From contig OY987250.1 in NCBI GenBank assembly GCA_963920765.1, positions 7,502,001 through 7,566,000 of the forward strand: a stretch of 64,000 bases of DNA. Reading direction: 5' to 3'. The DNA comes from Ulota crispa. Taxonomy: Eukaryota; Streptophyta; Bryopsida; Orthotrichales; Orthotrichaceae. Of the stretch, positions 32,501 through 42,128 are shown in pieces. Numbering within the stretch: position 1 is the stretch's first letter; each line of letters opens with the position of its first letter. The notes beneath the pieces are model-generated. The model worked only from the letters and a program-made list of their open reading frames with translations. It was not told the DNA's origin and made no database searches. A program made the position numbers and the translations under genes.

Positions 32501-34219
32501 GATTCTTCTCTTTTTAGGTCAAAAATCCTAAAATATAAGAGTGGACAGATGTGTATGTCCATTTGTGTTATATGTTTCATATGGCCGCCTGTCCTATATG
32601 ATAGACAAATCTTGCCCAATCACTGAGTATTATATTGGGCAACTTTTGGCTGTTGGATAGGAGAGTCGGGCAGGTGAAAAAGATAGGACATGCAGATGTG
32701 TCTGTCCTCTTGTAGTTTTATGATTGTTTCTAGGGTTTTTGACCTAAAAATGGAAGAATCAAATTATTATTTTTCATTTTTATCATGGCTTTAAATCCAC
32801 ATTTTGACTTCATGTTGGCAACAATGAGTATCACGAACATGTACGAAGTAAGTTTTTTTTCATTTTGTACAATTTCTTGAAGTCAACTATGAGTTAACCA
32901 CATCGGATGGACATGAGCTCAATCAAGCACTTCTAGCACACAGACGGGCGGGCAGACGGGCGGCCCAATGTAACAACCATGGCCCAATGTAACAACCATG
33001 GCCCAATGTGACAACCATGAACGCACAATTCCTTAACGAATTTTTCCTTCATCACTGACAAGCTTTTCATCAATATTTTTACTAAGTTAGTGTAATGCTG
33101 ACAATGGAAGTTGTGTTGTCGCGGAAACAGTTCGATCACCAGCTGCCGTTGTCAAGTAGCAGTCCCACTGAATTCATGCTGAACCCCATCCACCTTCCCA
33201 AGTTCCAGAAAAGCTATGCCAGATATCAAGGGTCTCTGACCACCCCTCCTTGCACGGAGGGCGTTACATGGACTGTCAACTTGTGGAATGTAAGCCACGC
33301 TCTCAGCAATCCATATTTGCACCAGATGGAATATATGAAACTCACAGACTCTAGTTCTAGCACAATGCTTGTACTTACTAGTCACTAGTAACTAAGCATC
33401 TCACTCACGTTAATTCTAAGCATTGATTTTATTTCTCTGTGGCATGTGCAGTTTCCAACTATTTCAGAAAGCCAGATTCAGCTTTTCAAGAAAGCGATGC
33501 CGGTGAGTGTAATGTCCACTCAGTACTCACCCCCCCTTTTTGCAACATCATAAAAACTGCTATTAAAACGAAATAGAACGTTACCAAATGTTGAGACAAA
33601 CGTTGCTTGCTCATGTTTTAAAACATTGTTAAGCAGAAAGAGGACCATTACTGAAACCATATCCCTGGAGCTAGTGCTTCTAGCCATGTTTGTCACATTG
33701 GACAAATTGCCCATCCTGTCCTGTATGCCCAATTGAGCTTTCACCTGTCCATTATAGTGAACTCATATCTAACTTCAGAAAATGGTAAAAAAAAAGTTTA
33801 TCCTTTACATCTTGGTTACACACATGATTGTCAATATGAAGTTAGAACGTGGATTTGTCACATAGTGAAAATAAAAAAAATGAGAACATGAATCTTCCAT
33901 CTTAGGTCAGAAACCCTAAAATGTGACATTAGATACACACAGCCGCTCATATGGTCAGGACCGCCTATCTTGCGCCTACTTGTCCTATCTTTTGGCCACA
34001 TCTTGCCTAAAGTAACAACCATGATTCAAGATCTTAACTTAGTACCTGCCTCTCCCAAAAATATTTGTTTACAAAGGAAGTGATTACGAAGGACAATATC
34101 CCGCAGTAACACTGTTTTCTTTTCTGGTGCAGTCGACTAGACAATCGATGGAAGAAAATGGTATGAATATTTGTGAATCTAATTGTGGTGTTGAACCGCT
34201 TGTGGAGTGCAGATTGTGA
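29522..34219 (+). CDS. Alpha-type carbonic anhydrase, secretory signal peptide
   Basis: Zinc enzyme for reversible hydration of CO2. Exons: 29522-29600, 30540-30760, 32031-32246, 33131-33289, 33452-33502, then either 34133-34219 or a shorter one from 34213. Residues 1-26 (GRLSCFYWTVAVCLCLQVIT) form a signal peptide, so the protein enters the secretory route. Family signs: WGDLNGNWTTCKSGKLQSPM, FHFHMGSEHKILG with zinc ligands His123 and His125, the third ligand His142 in ELHQVY, and SLTTPPCTEGVTWTV. Spacing of the three histidines matches plant alpha enzymes, so the active site looks intact. NISI may be glycosylated. The oddity is the end: the strong acceptor at 34132 leads to a TGA at 34217-34219. 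The family-like tail VNVRPSQPSHGR lies in another frame from 34216, reachable by splicing 33502 to 34213. Total about 258-270 residues. Confidence 0.85.
29837..30096. mobile_element. MITE in carbonic anhydrase intron 1 (AACACCATATTC termini)
   Basis: Bounded by AAACACCATATTCATTGTAA and ATTGAATATGGTGTTT. Imperfect inverted arms with AAAACCTTTT...AAAGGTTTT in the middle. A related copy is at 30804-31140. Confidence 0.6.
30194..30482. mobile_element. MITE in carbonic anhydrase intron 1 (AACACCATAT...ATATGGTGTT)
   Basis: Inverted relative of 36174-36430. Shared blocks include the ATTTACCTAATATGGTGTT end, GACAAAAATAGC-like sequence and the AGATTAAGGTGGAGTAC motif on the minus strand. It ends about 58 bp before the exon 2 acceptor. 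Confidence 0.6.
30804..31140. mobile_element. MITE in carbonic anhydrase intron 2
   Basis: Same family as 29837-30096. Ends AACACCATATTTGTTATAAT and, reversed, AAACCATATTTGTTATTATG. It begins 43 bp after the exon 2 donor. Confidence 0.6.
31376..31935. mobile_element. Foldback element, CCATGTTTGTCACATTGG family, intron 2 copy
   Basis: Starts GGCATGTTTATCACATTGAA and ends near AAAGTAACAATCCCAA. Long stretches match 32283-33019 and 33684-34023. It is interrupted by the palindromic MITE at 31708-31840. Confidence 0.6.
31708..31840. mobile_element. Palindromic CACTA-like MITE (about 130 bp)
   Basis: An almost perfect hairpin. GGTCAAATCCACAAAAAGTT on the left pairs with AACTTTTTATAGATTTGACC on the right, around AGATTGTGACCTAAT / ATTAGGTCACAATCT. 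The right end on the other strand reads CACTACAAGGAAA, a typical plant CACTA-type terminus. Confidence 0.7.
32283..33019. mobile_element. Foldback element filling carbonic anhydrase intron 3
   Basis: The left end CCATGGTTGTCACATTGG pairs with a right end GGCCCAATGTAACAACCAT. Internal arms 32380-32540 and 32730-32900 are inverted copies (shared TTTTTAGGTCAAAAATCCTA-type block). The right terminal 19 bp are present three times in tandem (32963-33019). Confidence 0.7.
33684..34023. mobile_element. Foldback-family element in carbonic anhydrase intron 5
   Basis: Left end CCATGTTTGTCACATTGG; right end AAGTAACAACCATG. Same internal block as the copies in introns 2 and 3. Confidence 0.6.
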
Positions 34220-35101
34220 ATGTGAGACCCTCGCAACCAAGCCATGGACGCCAGTTTCGCATGAACGCATATGGCTGTTAATTATAGCTAAGCGGATGCT
34301 GGTTGGGCGTGTTTGAAAGAGCTGAAGCACAGATCTAGATAGACACTCACAGGCTTGATTTTAGAAAGCCAGGGGTATCTAACTCTTGATTGTTTGGAAT
34401 TAATTTCGACTCAATTAGCACAGCTAATTTATTGGTGTCTGGCTATTCATGAAACAAAATGGCCTGATACACAAGCATTCTTTCTCTTCTGGGCAAAAAA
34501 AAAACAGCTGCAGAAGCTCATTTGACTGTAGTTTGGAAAGAAAAAGAAGCAATTTTGGAACTTTTGGGAGTTGGATGCCCTTGAAAGACTATTTAAGAGT
34601 AATTTATTAAATTTCCTTTCAAAAACAGAGAATCCAAAAGTTCTAAAATTACATTTTTTTCCCCAAATTACTTAATATTGTGTTTAAACTTTGTTGCTTC
34701 CAAAGCTTGCTAGCTTGCCAATAGAAATTTTTGCTCTTGGCTGCAGCAAAACAATGTTACACACCAACTTAGGAAATTAGCATGAAATGTTAATTTCAAT
34801 AAAAGGGTTGTATGCCATTACTTTGGCGCAGTTTAGGCCATATGGCCCAAATCCAAAATATATACCGAATTCTACAAACTCTGGTCCTACAAACCTGACT
34901 TTTTTTTTTCAAATCCGTGACATTGTTTTTGCGCATGAATATTGCCAATTGCTACCTTTCCCTGAGATGGTCCATTCATGAGCCTCCTACCTTACAAGTT
35001 CCTATCATTGTGCAAGTTCATCCCATTTTCAAGTTCAAGGAACTTGAACACCCTCATTCTATCTATTTAACAAACATGTTGTAAACTAATCAAAAATCAT
35101 C
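34220..35101. other. 3' flank of carbonic anhydrase and spacer
   Basis: Presumed 3' untranslated region followed by AT-rich sequence. A single degraded end of the CCATATT MITE family (TTCCCCAAATTACTTAATAT) lies near 34660. No gene is seen. Confidence 0.45.
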
Positions 35102-35335
35102 TTAACCCTTAAATGTCAAAAAGGTCCTTTGTGACCAATACAATACGGGATATTTTTCTTGTATTTGGAACGGATTCACACATCGACTACATTTGAGATC
35201 AACAAAGAAATTGGAAAATAGATAAACGCAGTTCTAGTGAGCTATTTGAGATTCCAAGTTAAAATTTCTTGTTGGTAACAAATGCCAAATATACAGCAAC
35301 GTATCTAATATGCCCTTGGGACATTTAAGGGTTAG
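35102..35335. mobile_element. TTAA-type (piggyBac-like) MITE
   Basis: Starts TTAACCCTTAAATGTC and ends GGGACATTTAAGGGTTAG. Inverted relative of 53202-53435, sharing AGTTCTAGTGAGCTATTTGA-like and GTAACAAATGCCAA sequence. Confidence 0.65.
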
Positions 35336-35515
35336 GTTAAATATTAGAAGAGATTCCATCAAAACTAGACCTACATGCAAAAATTCATGTAAGTTTAGTC
35401 TTGAAGAAGAACTTGAAGGGTTGATTATATTTTCAATTTGACTTGAGCAACCTTTGCAAAGGAGTCACTTTTCATCCATTTTAGTGTGTGTCAAATCCTT
35501 TTACAAGTTGCACTG

Positions 35516-35832
35516 AGGTAGGAACACCCATAAGCGCCAGTGTCTCCATAACCGTCACCTCTAAAATCATGGAAAATTTGTAGAAGTAAATAGATGTAAT
35601 TACAAGGATGTACAACATGTGAACATGAAACCTTAGTGTTGGTTATGGGTACAATGGCAATTTGTTCTTTAAAAATTCACAACTTATTCTCACAGTATCC
35701 AAATAATACAATATTTGAAAGTGCAAAATTATCATTTTTCTCTTGCTACTAGGATCCTATAATTTGCTAGATGTTTATTGATAGTGATCATGTTCAAAAT
35801 CCTTAAACTAACGCTTGTGGGTGTTCCTACCT
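35516..35832. mobile_element. MITE with AGGTAGGAACACCC termini
   Basis: Third and most diverged member of the family at 11322-11636 and 39827-40179. The right end GGGTGTTCCTACCTT mirrors the left end. Confidence 0.65.
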
Positions 35833-36173
35833 TAGAGACTATCTCCATCTAACGTCAAAAACTTCATCATTAGGAAACTCAATGTTTCTTGTTTCCAATG
35901 TTGACCATTTGTTTCTCCCACTTGTCCAAATAGGTAAGATAACATTTAATCAATGACAAATCTACTTGTCTCCAAAAGCAAATAGATTATGTATCATTGA
36001 TTATTCAACCTACTTTTGTAAATTGAAAAAAAAAAAGATAACATTTGAAGGAATTTTGTGCACTTGAAAATTTTCATATGCAGTGCAAAGAAATATATTT
36101 TAGCAAGCCCATGCATTAACTACTCCCATCAATGTTTGGGGAGAACCAACACTTAATGTATTGTTAACCGGGT

Positions 36174-36430
36174 AACACCATATTAGGTAAAATGGGAAAA
36201 AGAGTACACTCTAGGACCTTCAATATTTCTGTCATTATGTAAAATTTAGCATATCACAACAAAAAAAAATGCAATTTCTTCTACAATATTGAAGTCTCAA
36301 TGATTGCCAACAAGAATTTCAAGTAATTTTCAACTTTGAGCTATAGCTATACCTACATTTGGTATATGTAAGATTAAAGTGGAGTACAAAGTAGTACCTT
36401 TGTTTTTCCCAATTTACCTAATATGGTGTT
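36174..36430. mobile_element. MITE, AACACCATATTAGGTAAA termini
   Basis: Left end AACACCATATTAGGTAAAAT; right end reversed AACACCATATTAGGTAAATT. Inverted relative of 30194-30482. Confidence 0.65.
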
Positions 36431-37218
36431 GGGTGAAATTGAAACCATTGGCTCAAACACCAATCAAATTCTACAAAAAAAACTAATTATTATACATCAC
36501 AATTTAGACATAAAAATTAGCTGATGCAATCTGAGAAACCAATTGAAAATGGAAAATGCTGGATTTTAGCCATGGAAACCAAAATTCCTCCTTGAATGCT
36601 TAGTCCCATCCAAAGTTTGGAAAGAACCAACTGCTAGATCAAAGCTAGCCGGTTGAAATGAGGGAAAACTGTTCCAATTTGAATAAGTCCGATAAAAACC
36701 AATTAAAACGAATCTTTTAAAAATTTATTTATAGTATGAGATAGAGAATTAACCAAAATGGTTTCTTGATAAACGGGTTCAACATAGAAATTGAAGGGAA
36801 TCAACCGAAAAAACTCAAACATTTCCCGGGCCCTGGTCCCATCTCATCAAAAGCCTCCACCAGCCTGTTGTTTTCCCGTGGGGGTGGAGATGCTCTAAAC
36901 CCACAGCCCTCCATATCGAACTGTAAGTTACAGGCAGCACCTGGATTTCATATTGACAACCGGCGAGCCCCGCCACGGTATCCGGGTATTGCAATCACCG
37001 CTAAACTGCCACTGCCACTCCGCCAGCTTTCAGTTTCCTTCACGGGACAACAAATCCCCTCAAACCCTAATTCCCCGAAATCGTCCTCTCTCTCAACCAA
37101 GCTTGCATGAAATCCCAAACCCTAATTCGATGAGACGTTTCTAACTCGATCCGCTTTCGTGCGTTGCTTGCGGGTAATTAATTGTAGAGAAACATTGATT
37201 GTTGCTGGATTCGCAACT
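36431..37218 (+). promoter_or_regulatory. Upstream region of COQ4
   Basis: AT-rich to about 36800, then GC-richer with CAAACCCTAATTC tracts typical of plant housekeeping promoters (37057-37125). No TATA box could be assigned. Confidence 0.35.
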
Positions 37219-40200
37219 ATGCGGACTCTGATGTTAAGTAGATTCACCAACTCATCCCGCTGTACCCGATCTCTCCTTCAAAGCTCGCGGCAATGGTCGT
37301 TTCACTCGCTGAGACCCTCGAGCTCGTCAGTATTATCGCCAGGTTTGATCCTCCACTCCTCGTGAACGTTTCTCTTTCTGTGCAAGTATTGAAGTGTTCC
37401 GGAATTGCGATCAATTAGGGTTTTAAAATTTGTGGTGATTGGTGAACGTTTCCTTTCTGTTCAGGTATTAAAGTGTTCCGGAATCGCAGCCAATTAGGGT
37501 TTTGAAATTTGTGGTGACTGGTGTGGCACCGCTGTGCATTGCGTGTTTATTGATGTAGAGAGTTGAATTCAGATTTTTCTCGGGACGTAGCTCTATGGTA
37601 GAGAATTGCGAAAGTAGTGCTCAAAGCGTCTGTGAAGTGTTCCGGAATTGCGGTCAGTTAGGGTTTTGAAATATGCGGTGACTGGTGTGGCACGCTGTGC
37701 ATTGCATGTTTATTGATGTAGAGAGTTGAGTTCTGATTTTCCAAGACGTAGTTTTATGTTAGAGAATTGCGAAAGTAGTGCACAAAGCGTCTTTGTTTTC
37801 TTAATTTACTTGGCAATCTCTGATGACGGACAAATTTTTGTGGAGTAGCTCTGTTTTTTTAACAAAGCTGATTGAGATAAACAGTTCCAAGTGACGAGTG
37901 TATTTGAGAAAAGAGTATTTCGGTCTTCACACACGATTTTTGAAGTGTTCCGGAACTGCGGTCAATTAGGGTTTTCAAATTTGTGGTGACTGGTGTGGCA
38001 CGCTGTGTGTTGAATGTTTATTAATGTAGAGACTTGAGTTCAGATTCTTCAAGACGTAGCTCTATGTTCGAGAATTGCGAAAAGTAGTGCTCAAAGCGTC
38101 TTTGGTTTCTTCATTTACTTAGCAATCTCTGATGACGAGCAAATTTGCTCGAAAAAACGCTGTCAATTTGGTCATTTTTTTGGAGATTTGGACAAGTCAA
38201 TTTGGACGTTTTTTTTGTCAATTCGGACAAGTTTAGTCAATTTGGACACTGTTTTCTTGTAGTGAAAGTTTTGAGGAGTAGCTTTGTTTTTTATCAAAGC
38301 TGATTGAGATTAACAGGTCCGAGTGACGAGTGCATTTGAGAAAAGAGCATTTTTTCTGAACGCGTGGTTTGGTTGTTTTAGGGTTTGGCACGGGATCCGC
38401 GGGTGAAGCTCCCGTCCATGAACTCCCCTCCCACAACATCAAGCCTATCACCGTGTTGAGGCCCTGGGAACAGGCCGCGGTGGCCGTGGGCTCGGCCGTG
38501 GGCGCTCTCGTCAATCCCGCACGTGCTGATTTCGTGCATGCGCTTTCAGAGACCACTGGAGGCCCAGCGTTTCACCTCATGTTGGAGCGTATGAAGGCTT
38601 CCTCAGAAGGGCAGGTATGTGTTTTCTCCATTCCTTTTGCAACCGATTAGGGTAGGTAGCTCGAAGGGCTGATCTGCATTTCCGTGGTCATTTTGAGACA
38701 AGAAGATTTCTGTCTAATATTCAGACAAAAAGAAATGGATGCCAAATGTAACACAATTTTTTTCATGTTTTTGGAAGCATTATTGAATTGTTGATGAATT
38801 TTCAAAGTGTTCTGTAGTAGGCACCTATTTGTGATTCAAGGTCTCCCATAAATTGTTCCCCTCCCCTGCAACTTGTAAAGAGATGAGGTGAAATCAAGGA
38901 GTATGATTGGCTCTTGCAATAAAATACACTTTTCTTCTTTCTTCTATGACAAGAGAAGGCCCATTCAAGAACCACCTCATATCCATTCTTGAGCTACCTG
39001 AGCTACCTATGGATGCCTTTCATGAGAGGGGACGCAATTTGAGCTACCTATCTTAGGGTTTTTCGTTATTGTTGAGATCTTTTCTGTTTTCATGTTTTTC
39101 TTGAATTGAACTCACTCTTTTGCCGTGTTTTTCAAATTAGAAAGCCGTCATGTCAAAGCTTTATATGGGGGACTGATTGTACTGATCTTTCTTTTCTCTG
39201 TTATTAGGAAATATTGAAAGAAAGACCTCGAGTGATTGCATCACAAGTTCAACATGCGTGGGACATGCCGGAAAACACCCTTGGAGGTGCTTACGCCAAG
39301 TTCATGGGCGATCGCAATTTTTCTCCTGATGACAGGCCTCCAGTCCGGTTTCTAGATAGCGAGGAGGTGGCATACGTCGCTCAACGTGCCAGAGAGGTAT
39401 TTTGTATACTTCATCTCAAAAATCCTCTACCAAGTTCGCAAAGTGAATGCTAAATTAATGCTAATTTAACAGAGCGTTAGATCAAGACCAAAATACTGTT
39501 TAATCAACTTTAAGCTAATGGTTACTTAAGATCAACTCGATAGCTGCTAACATATTCACGAGTTAATGCCAAGGACAGTCATATCGTGAAACCATTTGTA
39601 TTGCAGAAATCTCTACTCTCAACGTAAGACCTTAGTGTACCTATTGCCTTCCAATACAGATGCTGTCAACATGATTCGGGTACAGAGGGGGACTTTTGTG
39701 ATGTCGGCCACTGTTTTTATGCTCCAATATCATACATTTGATGTTTCCTAGCCCTAAGGAGAATTACGTGTCTTTGTCTTCGCATACTTTGATACTTCCA
39801 TATCTGATGGCAGCGAGAGCTCACATAAGGTAGCAACACCCATAACTATCACTGTACCCATAACCATCACCTTCAAAATCGTGGAAAATCTGCGGAACCA
39901 TAACCATCACCTCTAAAATCTTGGAAAATCTGTGGAAGTGAATAGATGTAATTACAAGGATGTACATGTGAACATGAAACCTTAGTGTTGGTATAAGGTG
40001 CAATTGCAGTCAGCTCTTTAAAAATTCACAACTTATTCTCACAGTATCCAAATAATACATTCAAAAGTGCAAACTCATCATTTTTCTCTTGCTAATAGGA
40101 TCCTATAATTTGCTAGATGTTTATTAATAATCATCATGTTCAAAACCCTTAATGTGACGGCTATGGGTGCTGCTACCTTTAACACCGAAGGACTTTGCGT

Positions 40201-40526
40201 ACCTGCAGATTCATGACTTTTGGCACGTTCTTTTCAACTGCCCAACAACTGTGGTTGGTGAGCTAGCTCTCAAGATGGTCGAGTTTCAGCAAACCCTGTT
40301 GCCGATGTGCTTCCTCTCAGTTGCTGGAGCGTCTTGGCGCCTCAAGCCTGAGCAACGAGCAGTGCTTTTCGGACATTACGGGCCCTGGGCAATGAGAGCT
40401 GGCAAGTCGGCCAGGGATCTCATGTGCATCTATTACGAAAGGCATCTGCACGAGGATTTGGATGAGGTTCGTCACAAGTGGGGTATCATCCCTGCTCCTC
40501 GTCGCCCCAAGACCAATGTTGTGTAG
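37219..40526 (+). CDS. COQ4: COQ4, ubiquinone biosynthesis protein (mitochondrial)
   Basis: Scaffold and likely ring C1-processing subunit of the mitochondrial CoQ-synthesis complex. Exons: 37219-37342, 38382-38614, 39208-39396, 40209-40526, all in phase, 287 residues. Residues 1-41 are rich in Arg and Ser without acids, as in a mitochondrial presequence. The COQ4 zinc motif HDxxHx11E is complete: HDFWH at 184-188 and Glu200 after [11 protein letters not shown]. Other family blocks are [31 protein letters not shown] and the end [13 protein letters not shown]. An in-frame ATG at 37159 would add 20 residues; the one at 37219 starts directly with the presequence-like part. Intron 1 is built from tandem duplications. 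Intron 3 contains a MITE ending 28 bp before the acceptor. Confidence 0.93.
37392..38350. repeat. Tandem duplications within COQ4 intron 1, with a CACTA-type MITE remnant
   Basis: AGTGTTCCGGAATTGCG followed by TTAGGGTTTT and TGTGGTGACTGGTG recurs near 37392, 37470, 37636 and 37943. A longer unit (about 37660-37900) recurs at about 37970-38350. In the last copy an insert (about 38146-38264) has subterminal TCAATTTGGAC repeats and ends TTTTCTTGTAGTG, the complement of the canonical CACTACAAGAAAA terminus. Confidence 0.7.
39827..40179. mobile_element. MITE with AAGGTAGCAACACCC termini in COQ4 intron 3
   Basis: Closely similar to 11322-11636 in MPS1. It has an internal duplication of about 45 bp (CCATAACCATCACCT...GGAAAATCTG). 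The right end GCTGCTACCTT stops 28 bp before the splice acceptor AG at 40207-40208. Confidence 0.75.
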
Positions 40527-42128
40527 GTTAGGGCAACGTCATTCATGCTGATTCAGCAACACATTATGATGGTCTGGAGCGTGATGGCAGATCTACAGGA
40601 TCTGGGGCATTCTCAATATTTTATATCCTGAGTTAGATTCACGGGCTAGTATTTGAAGACATTTTATCCACCTTTTTGAAGCGCTGGCTTGGACAGAGCC
40701 TCCCGGTGGCTACAAAGCAGTTACTCTAACTGAGGTACCTTGTCTCGTAATGTCTTCATGATAGTTGAACAAACATTGCTTTATAAACTGTGCAGCTACC
40801 CTCACGGGTTATGTTTTAGGGTTCACTTTAGAGTTTGGCTCATGCCACGTAGAAGCTGCACAACCGTAGGCGAGTCTTGAGGACGATATTGCGCTGGCGG
40901 ATAAGTTCAACAAGATTGTATGCCGGTATGGGATGATGTCACCCAACTAATTGAACTCTCTAACGAGGGCTGGAGCAAGATTGTCACATGCTGTTGTGGA
41001 TGCCAACTTTGGTACTGATGTGGAACGATGTGGAACGTTGATGTGAGTTTTGTTAGAATGCAACAGTCATGGTTGTGCAGAAAGAACCTTGCATTGATAT
41101 TTAGTTCAAACACCATGACTGATGCCTCGAAGATGGCGTAGAAGCTTTTTGTACGTGTAATACGGTGCATGACACTTATAACCAACAACTCCCAATTCAA
41201 ATGTTTAGCCTGAGGCTTTGTCAAAAAAAAAGTTATCAAAAAATTGAGTCCAGCTAAGGGTTTGTCCCCGCCTTGGTAGTGGAATTACTTTTGAACTAAT
41301 GGGTATATGTGTTGTGCTTTAGTATTTATTGTTTAGCCAATAGTTGTTGGTTATAAGTGTCGTGCACTATATAAAGAAAAGATATATAGGTAACAACACT
41401 TAAACATGCCAATATTCAGTACTCCCTCTGTCTCAAAGTAATAAGTGGCCACTTTCTAATGTTTACAAACATTAACACATACAAAGCAAATACGATACTT
41501 ACATTCCTTATCTTAGCTAAGTACCGACCATCATATGCCCAATTGAAACTTAATACACCATCTGAAGACGATCACAAAGCTCTCACCAACAGACCAAACA
41601 ACTCGAAACGCAGTGCACAACTCCAGGAGTTGCTAAACCAAAACCACAGAAAAAGCAATGCAAGTGATAAAACAACAGTAGAGAGCTGTTTCAAGTAATT
41701 CAAAGCTTTCATTCACAGGGCAAAACATCCCTGACGTTTACAAAGAGAAAAAACCAGGCAATCCAGCCGATTTTCGAACTCTCCCAACAGGAGCCTATAC
41801 AATTTTACAACACTCCAGAAAAACCCCAAACTTGCCAAGGTTTTCCAACCATTTTTCTTTTCCAAAACTGGAAAAAACTTCCTTCCTTCGTGAATCAGAA
41901 GGACCAATTTACCCAAATGTTCACGCCAGCTCTCTCCGCATCTCTACAGGAGCTTCGGAACAATCTCTAACCTTTTCTTCTACCGACCAACTGACAGACA
42001 GACAAATATATACCTAACCTTCACTAATCCCACCACAAAAACCGAGTGGACAAAGTTTAGTGAATGTTACCAGGAAAAAGAGTCACCTTGGGAATCTCGT
42101 CGACAAATATGTATAGATATTAATGGGA
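40527..42128. other. Spacer between convergent COQ4 and the next gene
   Basis: Includes both 3' UTRs. A Stowaway-like terminus ACTCCCTCTGTCTCAAAGTA lies at 41420-41439, but its partner end was not found. No further gene is supported. Confidence 0.45.
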
